DNA from: Candidatus Saccharimonadota bacterium
GTDB lineage: Bacteria; Patescibacteriota; Saccharimonadia; Saccharimonadales; Saccharimonadaceae
Length of the DNA: 64,000 bases
NCBI GenBank assembly: GCA_030523715.1
Contig: JAUNHY010000005.1
Span: 1 to 64,000 of the forward strand
Reading direction: 5' to 3'
Part shown: one piece after another, positions 54,267-62,187 of the stretch
Layout: each line of letters opens with the position of its first letter
Position numbering within the stretch: position 1 is the first letter of the stretch
Translations under genes and position numbers: made by a program
The notes under the pieces: generated by a model
Told to the model about the DNA's origin: nothing
What the model saw: only the letters and a program-made list of their open reading frames with translations
The model's database searches: none

Positions 54267-55024
54267 TATTCGATGTCCTCGTAGTTCTTTTTATCTTTGA
54301 ATAGTCTCTGCATGGCTTCTTTTGTAGCGTTGAACCAAGCTGTTTCTTCATCTGTCATATTGTTTGCTTTTTCCGGTTCATAAGATTCATCTATATTTAG
54401 ATAGTTATGATTCTCGTAAATAATAGCAGTTTTTATGATATTTTTATTCCACTCGTCGTTTGGATCTATCTCAAGGAATTTATTTACATATTCATCGGCC
54501 GTAATTGTTAAGTAGACCATTGGAGACGAATCGCCGCTCCAATACGAAAATGAATAATTATCTTGCGGTGCATCTTTGGTCACGCCCCAAATGCAGATAC
54601 CATAGTTAAAAATAGTATATTTAACACTCTTTAGAGTATCGCTGATTTTAACTTTTTTATTGATGGCTGGGATGTAGATGTAGTCTTTAGCAATAGCCGG
54701 CTTAGCGGGGTCTATGCTCGCTAAGGTATTATACGAATTATCTTCCGGCTCTACATCTGGCATATCTGGCTGCTCGGTTTCACTATTGTCGTTGAGCATA
54801 TTCTTTTTTAGCCTTAGCTCGTAATACTGGCGAATTTGCGCGACTTGTTCTTTATATTCTGCCTTAGCCTCTTCGTAAGCTTCAGCTGATATCTCGTCAC
54901 GATTCGGCATGTTTGTGTAAGTAAAAGCTAAAATAACACCTAGGGCAACAGAAATCACGGCAAATACTATTCCGATAATCATCCAGGTTTTTGGGTTTTT
55001 GACCTTTTTGGCCTCTTCCATCAA
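54266..55024 (-). CDS. Single-pass surface protein, unknown (pair member 2)
   Basis: 252 residues: KKVKNPKTW start, one membrane helix (about 14-36), a charged helical stalk (EAYEEAKAEYKEQVAQIRQYYELRLKKN), then a domain beginning YIYIPAINKKVKISDTLKSVKY. Not a recognised family. It leads the two-gene operon; AAAGGAGG precedes the start (ATG 55024; a second ATG follows directly). The promoter is a TGG-TAAAAT extended -10 at 55047-55052. Confidence 0.68.
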   Translation of the reverse strand: MMEEAKKVKNPKTWMIIGIVFAVISVALGVILAFTYTNMPNRDEISAEAYEEAKAEYKEQVAQIRQYYELRLKKNMLNDNSETEQPDMPDVEPEDNSYNTLASIDPAKPAIAKDYIYIPAINKKVKISDTLKSVKYTIFNYGICIWGVTKDAPQDNYSFSYWSGDSSPMVYLTITADEYVNKFLEIDPNDEWNKNIIKTAIIYENHNYLNIDESYEPEKANNMTDEETAWFNATKEAMQRLFKDKKNYEDIE

Positions 55025-55046
55025 AATACCTCCTTTTTCTTTTTAT

Positions 55047-55052
55047 ATTTTA
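55047..55052 (-). promoter_or_regulatory. Extended -10 of the 53430-55024 operon
   Basis: TAAAAT preceded by TGG on the minus strand; weak -35. Confidence 0.45.
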
Positions 55053-55077
55053 CCATAAGCGCCCGAATCAAAACATA

Positions 55078-55110
55078 AAAAATATGCCCTCTCGAGTGGG
55101 GCATATTTTG
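55078..55110 (-). terminator. Terminator of rpmG
   Basis: AATATGCCC (55081-55089) pairs with GGGCATATT (55099-55107), T run on the minus strand. Confidence 0.9.
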
Positions 55111-55111
55111 T

Positions 55112-55321
55112 TTAGCGCTTCTTTTCCTTTACTTCGTTGCGGCCAAGGTTCTTCTTCGTCTCAGTGAAGACCACGTGTTTGCGCAAAACTGGGTCATACT
55201 TGCGAAGGCTGAGCTTGTCTGGCGTGTTCATGGTGTTCTTCTTGGTATAGTAAAGGCGAATACCAGATTCTTCAGAAACCAAACCAACAAGCTTGCGCTT
55301 GGTATTATTTTTCTTTGCCAT
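55112..55321 (-). CDS. rpmG: 50S ribosomal protein L33, zinc-free form
   Basis: 69 residues, longer than the usual 50-55. Core: [33 protein letters not shown]. The CxxC pairs are absent, so no zinc is bound. There is a short N-terminal Lys-rich stretch and a Lys/Glu tail. Transcribed alone; TAAAAT lies nine bases before the ATG at 55321. Confidence 0.93.
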   Translation of the reverse strand: MAKKNNTKRKLVGLVSEESGIRLYYTKKNTMNTPDKLSLRKYDPVLRKHVVFTETKKNLGRNEVKEKKR

Positions 55322-55330
55322 ATTGTTGAT

Positions 55331-55336
55331 ATTTTA
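55331..55336 (-). promoter_or_regulatory. -10 box of rpmG
   Basis: TAAAAT preceded by TGTGC on the minus strand, nine bases before the ATG (leader of two or three bases at most). Confidence 0.5.
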
Positions 55337-55372
55337 GCACATCTGTTAGATTTTGTAAAATGCTGAGTTTGC

Positions 55373-55378
55373 TATAAT
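55373..55378 (+). promoter_or_regulatory. Extended -10 of the trxA operon
   Basis: TATAAT preceded by TGC; -35 weak; leader about 14 bases with AAGGAGAT. Confidence 0.55.
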
Positions 55379-55397
55379 TAATATAAAGGAGATACTT

Positions 55398-55712
55398 ATG
55401 ATAATTATCAATGGTACAAATGACAATTTTCAAAAAGAAGTTCTCGAGTCCGAATTGCCGGTTTTAGTTGATTTTAATGCGACTTGGTGCCCACCGTGCC
55501 AGGCTCTTCATCCTATTCTAGAAGAAATCGCCAACGAGGGTGGAGATTTTAAGATTGTAGCCGTAGATATAGATGATGAAGAAGAACTAGCCGAAAAATT
55601 CAATATTAGTTCGATTCCCTGCTTGATTCTATTTAATGATGGCGTTGAAGTTGATCGCAAGATTGGCCTTCAGCCCAAAAAACGGCTCCAGAAAATGCTA
55701 GGAGTTAAATAA
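55398..55712 (+). CDS. trxA: Thioredoxin
   Basis: 104 residues. Active site WCPPC (about 29-33) instead of the usual WCGPC, with PVLVDFNATW before it and the cis-Pro SIPCLILF (about 74) after. A Cys sits at the cis-Pro neighbour position (P-C). Reduces disulfides in the cytoplasm with TrxB. ATG overlaps nothing; its stop overlaps the trxB start (TAATG), so they are co-translated. Confidence 0.93.
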   Translation: MIIINGTNDNFQKEVLESELPVLVDFNATWCPPCQALHPILEEIANEGGDFKIVAVDIDDEEELAEKFNISSIPCLILFNDGVEVDRKIGLQPKKRLQKMLGVK

Positions 55713-56608
55713 TGTACGATATTGCTATAGTCGGTGCTGGCCCAGCAGGATTAACTGCTGGTATCTATGCCGTCCGCGCAAACAAAAAAGTGATAGTTTT
55801 TGAGGCACTCACGGCCGGTGGCCAAATCATTAATACTTCACATATCGATAATTATCCAGTCGCTCCTCATATAACAGGCCTCGAGTTTGGCCAAACTCTC
55901 GAAAAGCAGGCCAAAGATTTAGACGTCGAGATTGAATACTCCGAAGTAACCCATATCGTGAAAGAAAATAACAGATTCATGATAAGGACTGAAGATGAAA
56001 CCTATTTCTCTAGGGCCGTCATTATTGCATCTGGTACTTCCCCACGAAAGCTTGGCCTAGAGAACGAAGATGTTTTTGTCGGGAAAGGTATTTCTTATTG
56101 CGCCACCTGCGACGGAGCTTTTTACAAAGGAAAGACTGTCGCCGTTAATGGTGGCGGTAATTCTGCTTTACATGAAGCTCTTTATCTTTCTGATATTGCT
56201 GCAAAAGTTTATCTAATTCATCGCCGGAACGAATTTCGCGCTTCAGATAATCTTGTAGACAAAGTGAAAGCAAAAGATAATATTGAGCTAGTTCTCGAAT
56301 CTAGCATCATTGAACTACTGGGAGACGGCCATTTACAGGGTATTAAAACCGATACTGGCCGAGAAATAGAGCTGGACGGTTTGTTTGTTTCGATTGGCCG
56401 CACGCCGAATACCAAAAATCTTATCGATGGTTTAGAATTAGTAGAGGGGGATTACGCTAAAGCTAATGAAGATTGCCATACTAATATCCCCGGCGTCTTT
56501 GTAGCTGGTGATGTTCGCAGCAAAGAGCTGCGCCAACTCGTTACTGCTACGAGCGACGGTGCGATTGCAGCAACAGAAGCCGTAAACTATCTTAAGGAGG
56601 TTCAGTGA
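55712..56608 (+). CDS. trxB: Thioredoxin reductase
   Basis: 298 residues. FAD site GAGPAGLTAGIYAVRANKKV, NADPH site GGGNSALHEALYL, redox pair CATCDG (about 132-135) and FAD end GVFVAGDVR. Complete, normal length. It overlaps the next gene by four bases, so the acetyltransferase-FtsK-gamma fusion is in the same operon. Confidence 0.95.
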   Translation: MYDIAIVGAGPAGLTAGIYAVRANKKVIVFEALTAGGQIINTSHIDNYPVAPHITGLEFGQTLEKQAKDLDVEIEYSEVTHIVKENNRFMIRTEDETYFSRAVIIASGTSPRKLGLENEDVFVGKGISYCATCDGAFYKGKTVAVNGGGNSALHEALYLSDIAAKVYLIHRRNEFRASDNLVDKVKAKDNIELVLESSIIELLGDGHLQGIKTDTGREIELDGLFVSIGRTPNTKNLIDGLELVEGDYAKANEDCHTNIPGVFVAGDVRSKELRQLVTATSDGAIAATEAVNYLKEVQ

Positions 56609-57666
56609 ACGAAAAAGAAAAAATGCTGGCCGGAAACTGGTACTTAGCTAATGACGCCCAGTTAGTCACCGAAAGAACCACGACGCGCACGCTTTTACAA
56701 CGCTATAATCTGACGATTGCATCCGATTTTATGGGGCGCGACGCTCAACTTCGTCAAATTCTCGGAAAAGCCGGCAATAATCTCAAGATCGAACAACCTT
56801 TCTGGTGTGACTACGGCAAAAATATAGAGATTGGCGAAAACTTTTATTCCAACTTTGGTTTAACTATTCTTGATGGAGCAAAGGTTACGATTGGCGATAA
56901 CGTAAAATTTGGTCCGAACTGCAACCTTTACACCGTCACGCATCCGAAAGAAACCGAAAAACGTAATCAAGGCTTAGAGCAAGCACTTCCGATTACGATC
57001 GGTAATAACGTCTGGCTAGGTGGAAACGTGACAATCTTGCCAGGTGTTTCAATTGGCGATAATGCAATTATTGGCGCTGGGAGCGTTGTTACGAAAAATG
57101 TACCAGCTAATACGATTTTCGCCGGCGTTCCTGCCAAAAAGATTTCCGTAAACTATGACACTGAGTGGCAGACAATTATCGACATAACTGATAAGGCGCT
57201 TAAAGGCGACATTAAGCTATCGACATCTAATATCCAGCGCGATTTTTCGATTGGTTACGGCCGCGCCGTACAACTTCTCTCTATGATGGAAGATGCCGGC
57301 ATCATTAAACGCATTGATAACGGCAAATATGAATTATCCATTAAGTCTATTTATGACATTAATATTCCAGAAGGCATCGCAGTCAACTTCCCTGAAGATT
57401 TAGAGTATTATACCGCAAACTGGCAACTTATTGTCAATGTTTTGGATTTTGTACTGAAGTCCGGTAAAGATAGTCTAAGCGTCGCTTTAATACAAAAAAT
57501 CTGTCATATTGGTTATCATCGCGCCACTTTATTGATTGACACAATGGAAGCAAACGATATTGTTAAGCGCGAAAAACAAAATGGTAAAACTGTCATAAAG
57601 CTGGCTATTTCTAGCCTTAACGAGATAGAGATACCGAGTAGCGTCAAAATCGATTTACCGAAATAA
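56605..57666 (+). CDS. Left-handed-beta-helix acetyltransferase fused to two FtsK-gamma DNA-binding domains
   Basis: 353 residues. Residues 1-180 are a maltose/galactoside O-acetyltransferase-type enzyme (MLAGNWYLANDAQL start, hexapeptide repeats, catalytic H113 in VTHP, GNNVWLGGNVTILPGVSIGDN). The rest contains two winged-helix units with the FtsK-gamma signature: STSNIQRDFSIGYGRAVQLL (206-225) and ALIQKICHIGYHRATLLID (294-312). FtsK-gamma normally reads KOPS sites at the end of the DNA translocase. Here it is attached to an acyl-CoA enzyme. It starts by a 4-base overlap with trxB. I know of no established function for this fusion. Confidence 0.8.
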   Translation: MNEKEKMLAGNWYLANDAQLVTERTTTRTLLQRYNLTIASDFMGRDAQLRQILGKAGNNLKIEQPFWCDYGKNIEIGENFYSNFGLTILDGAKVTIGDNVKFGPNCNLYTVTHPKETEKRNQGLEQALPITIGNNVWLGGNVTILPGVSIGDNAIIGAGSVVTKNVPANTIFAGVPAKKISVNYDTEWQTIIDITDKALKGDIKLSTSNIQRDFSIGYGRAVQLLSMMEDAGIIKRIDNGKYELSIKSIYDINIPEGIAVNFPEDLEYYTANWQLIVNVLDFVLKSGKDSLSVALIQKICHIGYHRATLLIDTMEANDIVKREKQNGKTVIKLAISSLNEIEIPSSVKIDLPK

Positions 57667-57674
57667 GCGTATGC

Positions 57675-57680
57675 TATAAT
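57675..57680 (+). promoter_or_regulatory. -10 box of gene 57691-58146
   Basis: TATAAT preceded by TGC, ten bases before ATG 57691. Confidence 0.5.
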
Positions 57681-57690
57681 GGCCTTAGAT

Positions 57691-58146
57691 ATGCATAAAA
57701 CAAAGCGTCATCTACTTAAGATAGTTCCTGTATTATCTGGCGTTGCTCTCTTATTCGTCTTAGCCGGTAGCACCGCAATGTTATTGCGTTCTCCGGACGA
57801 TATAGTAGAGACGGAGACCTCGGATAATCCAGAAACAGCCGAGACGACCGCCGAGGAACCGAAAGATACGTCCGTAAAAATCGAAGCCGATAAAAACACT
57901 GATTGGAGTTACGAAATTGAAGATCAGGATATTATCGAATTGAGTGATTCTCAGTTTAATGAGTTTGTTTCGGTCCTAAACGACAAAACTGAAACTACGC
58001 ATGAGTTTTTCTTTAAAGGGTTGCAAGAAGGCTCCACGGTCATAAGATTCACATCGGACGACGGTAAGCTTGTAGAGTACTCCGTAAATGTTGATACTGA
58101 CCTAAACGCCACTTTGGAAATTATAGATAATACCGTCACCGAGTAG
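57691..58146 (+). CDS. Membrane-anchored extracellular protein, chagasin-like domain possible
   Basis: 151 residues from ATG 57691; an ATG four codons earlier overlaps the -10 box. One N-terminal helix (about 8-30), a Thr/Glu linker, then a small beta domain (WSYEIEDQDI, FFFKGLQEGSTVIRFTS, EYSVNVD) whose strand pattern recalls chagasin/I42 cysteine-peptidase inhibitors. That match is weak. The idea of an inhibitor is of interest because a C39-like surface peptidase is encoded at 43895. Confidence 0.55.
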   Translation: MHKTKRHLLKIVPVLSGVALLFVLAGSTAMLLRSPDDIVETETSDNPETAETTAEEPKDTSVKIEADKNTDWSYEIEDQDIIELSDSQFNEFVSVLNDKTETTHEFFFKGLQEGSTVIRFTSDDGKLVEYSVNVDTDLNATLEIIDNTVTE

Positions 58147-58148
58147 GA

Positions 58149-58177
58149 TTGACTCAACTGTTATTTTAGGTTATTAT
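58149..58177 (+). promoter_or_regulatory. Promoter of the VanZ-like gene
   Basis: TTGACT (58149-58154), 17-base spacer, TATTAT (58172-58177). Confidence 0.7.
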
Positions 58178-58220
58178 ATTTTTTGAGTTAAAACTTGCAA
58201 TTTAAAAGGGGGTGTTTTCG

Positions 58221-58658
58221 TTGACGGTAAAGAAGGCGTTTCGCTGGCTTCTGGTGTTGATATGGCTAGCGTTTACAATATTTCTCTCTCGCCAAAATGG
58301 CGTCGGCAGTTCTACGTTGTCTGGGGGTGTTGCTACTGGCCTTAGTGGTTTTCTCGCAAAAATTGGCATCAAAGTAAACTACTACAGTTTTCATGCGTTT
58401 TTACGCCAAATGGCACACTTTGGCATACATCTTGTGTTAGCAATTCTCTTCTACCGAGCCCTCGTGTTGGTATGTAGAGGCTTTAAGACAAGCATCTGCC
58501 TCAGCTTGCTCTTCTGTGGGCTGGTTGCACTTTATGATGAGTATGTTCAATATTATAGGCCCGGACGCGTCTTCGACCTGGAAGATATTGCGCTGAACTT
58601 ATTAGGCGTAAGCCTTGGCGTCATTCTCGGCATTCTTTCCGTTAAACAAAACGAATAA
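58221..58658 (+). CDS. VanZ-like membrane protein
   Basis: 145 residues from TTG 58221, placed about seven bases after AAGGGGGTG; a GTG at 58212 overlaps that site and is less likely. Four membrane helices. The family motif HAFLRQMAHFGIHLVLAILFYRA and YDEYVQYYRPGRVFDLEDIALNLLG is present. VanZ-type proteins are linked to teicoplanin resistance and envelope functions; the activity is unknown. Single-gene unit with its own terminator. Confidence 0.85.
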   Translation: MTVKKAFRWLLVLIWLAFTIFLSRQNGVGSSTLSGGVATGLSGFLAKIGIKVNYYSFHAFLRQMAHFGIHLVLAILFYRALVLVCRGFKTSICLSLLFCGLVALYDEYVQYYRPGRVFDLEDIALNLLGVSLGVILGILSVKQNE

Positions 58659-58684
58659 CCACCTCGCAAGGGGTGGTTTTTTAT
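58657..58684 (+). terminator. Terminator of the VanZ-like gene
   Basis: AACCACC (58657-58663) pairs with GGTGGTT, then six T. It overlaps the stop codon. Confidence 0.88.
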
Positions 58685-58696
58685 AGTTTCGTATCT

Positions 58697-58702
58697 TAAA
58701 AT
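58697..58702 (+). promoter_or_regulatory. -10 box of sufC
   Basis: TAAAAT seven bases before ATG 58710; no Shine-Dalgarno. Confidence 0.5.
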
Positions 58703-58709
58703 ATTATTA

Positions 58710-59366
58710 ATGTTGGAGTTGAGAAATATTTGTTATAAGATTGGGAGGCGCGAAATTCTGCATAATGTTTCTTTTTGCGTTGGTTCTAAAGAGTTTGTAG
58801 CAATTACTGGTCCAAATGGAAGCGGCAAATCAACCTTGCTTCAGATTATAATGGGTATTCGTCAGCCTTCTTCAGGGAATATTATCTTTAATGGTAAAGA
58901 CATATCCAAAATATCTATTACTGATCGCGCAAAAATTGGCCTTGCGTATTCTTTTCAGCAACCTGTACTTTTTAAAGGATTAACGGTAAAGGATATTCTC
59001 CAAATATCCGCTACTGGAAATGAGACATTCCTAGTTGATAATGATACTGACTACGGCGAGCTTCTACGGGCCGTCGGTCTCAGCCCAGAAGAATACTTAG
59101 GACGCGAGATTAACGACTCATTATCTGGCGGCGAACTTAAGCGTATCGAGATTGCCTCGGCGTTTGCGAGAAACGCTAAACTAACACTCTTCGATGAGCC
59201 CGAAGCTGGCATAGACCTATGGAGTTTCGATAAGCTAATTAAACTATTTAGGAATCGTCCAGACAAGGCGATAATCGTGATATCTCACCAGAAACGCATA
59301 TTAGATGTGGCTGATAGGGTCTTAAAGCTAGAGAATGGTCGGATTAGTGAGGTTACGAAGTTATGA
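58710..59366 (+). CDS. sufC: Fe-S assembly ATPase SufC/SmsC
   Basis: 218 residues. Walker A GPNGSGKST (36-44), Q-loop SFQQPV, signature SLSGGELKRIEIA (the SufC variant of LSGGQ), Walker B LTLFDEPEAGID, H-loop SHQ. It drives Fe-S cluster building with SufB-type scaffold proteins in the cytoplasm. It overlaps the next gene by four bases. Confidence 0.9.
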   Translation: MLELRNICYKIGRREILHNVSFCVGSKEFVAITGPNGSGKSTLLQIIMGIRQPSSGNIIFNGKDISKISITDRAKIGLAYSFQQPVLFKGLTVKDILQISATGNETFLVDNDTDYGELLRAVGLSPEEYLGREINDSLSGGELKRIEIASAFARNAKLTLFDEPEAGIDLWSFDKLIKLFRNRPDKAIIVISHQKRILDVADRVLKLENGRISEVTKL

Positions 59367-60286
59367 TGAATCTCGACGAAATTGAACAGAAATTACTGAA
59401 AGATGTTGCCAGCATTACCTCTGTTCCAGAAGGAGCCTATAATTTTCGCGTAAATGGCGAGTCTATCAGTAGACAGAGCTCCGAACATATTAATATTGTG
59501 CCAAAAATCAATAAGAGCGGCATTGATATCTATATTTCGCCGGACACAAAAGACGAAGTAGTGCATATCCCCGTAATCATCAGCAAAAGTGGACTAAAGG
59601 AGGCCGTCTATAATGACTTCCATATTGGCGATAACTGCGAGGTGACGATTGTAGCTGGCTGCGGGATCTATAACTGCGGCACAGACGATTCGGTACATGA
59701 CGGAATCCATACTTTTTATATCGGTAGAGGTTCTAAGGTCAAGTATATCGAAAAACACTACGGAGCCGGTCCTGGCGCAGGCAAAATACTAAATCCTGTC
59801 ACGAACTTATATCTTGAGCCAGGTAGTTACGCGGAATTAGAAATGGAGCAAATCAGAGGCGTCGACTCTACTAAGCGCCTGACTCATGCCGAGCTAAAAG
59901 ATGGTTCAAAAATTTTAATTCAAGAGCGACTCCTTACTCATGGCAGACAAACAGCTAATAGTATTATCGAAGTTACAATGCTCGAAAAGAATACAAGTGC
60001 CGACATTGTTTCCCGTTCGGTTGCAAGAGATTACTCGCGCCAAAGCTTCACTTCCCATATAATCGGTGAGGCTCTTTGTAGGGGCCACTCCGAGTGTGAC
60101 GCAATCATGATGGAAAACGCACAAGTTGTAGCTACGCCTTCTCTTGAGGCTAGTGATATAAACGCCGAGCTCATACATGAGGCTGCTATTGGAAAGATTG
60201 CTGGCACTCAATTGACTAAGTTGATGACGTTAGGATTGACGCGAAATCAGGCAGAATCGCAGATTATTAATGGATTTTTGAAATAA
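59363..60286 (+). CDS. sufB: SufB/SufD-family Fe-S scaffold (SmsB-like)
   Basis: 307 residues, shorter than E. coli SufB (495) or SufD (423). The SufBD beta-helix core is present: YIEKHYGAGPG, GRQTANSIIEVTMLEKNTSADIVSRS, GHSECDAIMMENAQVVATPSLEAS, ELIHEAAIGKIAGTQLTKLMTLGLTRNQAESQIINGFL. A Cys (in SECD) stands where the SufB scaffold cysteine is expected. With SufC alone, and no SufD, SufS or SufU beside it, this is the minimal two-gene SMS/SUF layout. Likely assembles Fe-S clusters for all users. Confidence 0.88.
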   Translation: MMNLDEIEQKLLKDVASITSVPEGAYNFRVNGESISRQSSEHINIVPKINKSGIDIYISPDTKDEVVHIPVIISKSGLKEAVYNDFHIGDNCEVTIVAGCGIYNCGTDDSVHDGIHTFYIGRGSKVKYIEKHYGAGPGAGKILNPVTNLYLEPGSYAELEMEQIRGVDSTKRLTHAELKDGSKILIQERLLTHGRQTANSIIEVTMLEKNTSADIVSRSVARDYSRQSFTSHIIGEALCRGHSECDAIMMENAQVVATPSLEASDINAELIHEAAIGKIAGTQLTKLMTLGLTRNQAESQIINGFLK

Positions 60287-60297
60287 GGCATAAAAAA

Positions 60298-60373
60298 TGG
60301 AGCCGCGACCGGGATTTGAACCCGGGACCTCATCCTTACCATGGATGCGCTCTACCGACTGAGCTATCGCGGC
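60298..60373 (-). tRNA. tRNA-Thr(GGT)
   Basis: 76 bases. Acceptor GCCGCGA/TCGCGGC, D arm GCTC...GAGC, anticodon stem CATCC/GGATG with loop ATGGTAA (anticodon GGT), T arm CCGGG-TTCAAAT-CCCGG, discriminator T, encoded CCA. Confidence 0.95.
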
Positions 60374-60401
60374 AACTTACGTGATTTTATCATATTATGC
60401 C

Positions 60402-60438
60402 AAAAAAATAAAGAGCTCACGCATATATGAACTCTTTA
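60402..60438 (-). terminator. Terminator of the 60456-63805 minus-strand run
   Basis: AAAGAG and TCA (60410-60418) pair with TGA and CTCTTT (60428-60437, one mismatch), then T7 on the minus strand. Confidence 0.8.
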
Positions 60439-60455
60439 TCCGCAATGTATAAGGA

Positions 60456-60776
60456 TTAATCGTTATCTATCATTTCGAATGAGTTTTCGAATATCTTATT
60501 TGCTCTACGTTGCATATTTATTGTATTAATAGCCGTGATGACAAAAATAAAAATAGTCATGACAATTATCAATGCGGCAATAATAAAGATAAAAGTATGC
60601 GCTGCCTTCATAGGCCTTAGATCAAAGTCACTCGGTCGGAGATGATCTTCTGCCATTTCGTGGTCGTATTCGATGGCAAACTTGCGGCGACACGATTTAC
60701 ATTCGACATCACGTTCGCCTACTTTAAAATCTAGATTCGCATTACAGTTTGGGCACTTTTTCTCAATTATTTTCAT
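60456..60776 (-). CDS. Zinc-ribbon membrane protein
   Basis: 106 residues. Residues 8-29 form a CxxC...CxxC zinc ribbon (CPNCNANLDFKVGERDVECKSC), then a charged linker and one membrane helix (about 60-85). A short cytoplasmic zinc ribbon followed by a membrane helix suggests a sensor or scaffold; no function is known. Two bases separate it from the next gene. Confidence 0.72.
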   Translation of the reverse strand: MKIIEKKCPNCNANLDFKVGERDVECKSCRRKFAIEYDHEMAEDHLRPSDFDLRPMKAAHTFIFIIAALIIVMTIFIFVITAINTINMQRRANKIFENSFEMIDND

Positions 60777-60777
60777 A

Positions 60778-60981
60778 TTATCTATTATAGACGTAATTAC
60801 TGTCTAAAACCCCGTCCGAATTATCTTTTAGTTGATTTTGAGCGTAAAAAGTAAAAGCCAACATGCCAACCGCGAAGGCGATAACGACTCCGCAGATAAC
60901 TCGCATCATAATCTTTACGAGTTTCGGATCTACCTCTTTCGAGCCGATTCCCTGCCTTGATTTAGCTTTGTTTTTTTCCAT
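60778..60981 (-). CDS. Small single-pass membrane protein
   Basis: 67 residues: a basic N-terminus, one membrane helix (about 26-48) and a short polar tail. No family recognised. It is set within an operon-like run with spacings of two or three bases. Confidence 0.55.
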   Translation of the reverse strand: MEKNKAKSRQGIGSKEVDPKLVKIMMRVICGVVIAFAVGMLAFTFYAQNQLKDNSDGVLDSNYVYNR

Positions 60982-60984
60982 TTA

Positions 60985-61629
60985 TTATTCCGCTCTCTCC
61001 GTCAGCTCAACATACTTTGGTTGAATATTCTCGATCTTAACGAAAATTGCATTACCCTCAACATCCGTAGTATCATTCGCGGCGATGCTGCTGGTATTAA
61101 TATAGATGTTATAGTCGCCATCGCGCGTAATGGAGTTGATGCCGAAATATGATAGTCCTTCCATTTCGGAGGTAATTAGAATAACGGAGCCAGAATTGAA
61201 GAAGTTTTCTTCTAGCTGCAGGCCGTGTTCTTCCGTACGACCGCCCAGCATATTTACTTGATTAATTGCGTCTTCATACTCCGTATTGCTCTTAATTAGA
61301 CAATATTTTTCACAGTTGAGTTTTTTGAGAAGAGTATAATACTTTGGTTCTTGATCTTCGGAGCTATCGGAATTAACCTCTGGACGATATGAATAGCTAG
61401 CCGAATCATATTTAACCGATATTACTTCGGTTATATTATCTTTATCCGTTAATGCTGGATCTCCGTCTACTAAGGCCATGTATTTCTTATTGATTTCCAT
61501 ACCAAAGAGAATAAGCCCCATTACAATTGCAGCACCCGCCAAAAAGCAGATAGCGGTAGTTAAGACAACTTTAGTATCTATTACTGTTGAATTGTTTTTG
61601 TTTGCGCTAGTGCCACCCTTTTCTGACAT
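60985..61629 (-). CDS. Single-pass extracellular protein, unknown
   Basis: 214 residues from ATG 61629 (AAAGGG upstream). One membrane helix at about 24-48, then an extracellular alpha/beta domain (KLNCEKYCLI with two Cys; YFGINSITRDGDYNIYIN). I recognise no family. It follows frr by 15 bases and is likely co-transcribed. Confidence 0.65.
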   Translation of the reverse strand: MSEKGGTSANKNNSTVIDTKVVLTTAICFLAGAAIVMGLILFGMEINKKYMALVDGDPALTDKDNITEVISVKYDSASYSYRPEVNSDSSEDQEPKYYTLLKKLNCEKYCLIKSNTEYEDAINQVNMLGGRTEEHGLQLEENFFNSGSVILITSEMEGLSYFGINSITRDGDYNIYINTSSIAANDTTDVEGNAIFVKIENIQPKYVELTERAE

Positions 61630-61644
61630 CACTTTCCCTTTCTA

Positions 61645-62187
61645 TTAAATTTTCATAATGTCTGCTTCTTTTTCGGCAAACAATTTATCAATTTCGGTAT
61701 TGAAGTCCTTAATCATATCATCGACTTCTTTCTCGGCGCGCTTATGTGCATCCTCAGCTAATTCTGCGGCTTTAATATCCTTGCGCGCATCATCGCGGGC
61801 TTTGCGAAGAGAAATTTTTGCCTCTTCGACTTTTCCACTAGCACTCTTAACTATTTCCTTACGGCGCTCTTCAGTTAGCGGCGGAACTGGAACGCGAATT
61901 ACGCGACCATCATCGGAAGGATTGAGCCCCAAGCTCTGATCTGCGCGAATTGCAGCTGAAATCTTTGCGATATTATTCGTGTCGTATGGGGTAATCAATA
62001 ACATAGTACCGCCAGATACGGTTACGTTTGCTATCTGGTTTAGTGGCGTAAACTGGCCATAAACTTCAGCCTTCACGCTCGCAAGCATATCTGGGTGCGC
62101 ACGACCGGTACGGACTTTTTTCATTTCTTCTTTAAAACGGTCTACCGTCTCGGTCATCTTGGTTTTTACGCCGTTAGTATTGAACAT
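61645..62187 (-). CDS. frr: Ribosome recycling factor
   Basis: 180 residues. Two-domain RRF: KTKMTETVDRFKEEMKKVRTGRAHPDML, then RVPVPPLTEERRKEIVK and the long helix pair ending ADIMKI. It splits post-termination ribosomes with EF-G. Its start overlaps the parB end by 22 bases, an unusual link between translation recycling and chromosome segregation genes. Confidence 0.97.
   Translation of the reverse strand: MFNTNGVKTKMTETVDRFKEEMKKVRTGRAHPDMLASVKAEVYGQFTPLNQIANVTVSGGTMLLITPYDTNNIAKISAAIRADQSLGLNPSDDGRVIRVPVPPLTEERRKEIVKSASGKVEEAKISLRKARDDARKDIKAAELAEDAHKRAEKEVDDMIKDFNTEIDKLFAEKEADIMKI

Noticed and set aside
54266-55024. Second degenerate sortase
   Set aside because: YIYIPAINKKVKI faintly resembles a sortase strand, but no GH, TLxTC or barrel pattern follows.
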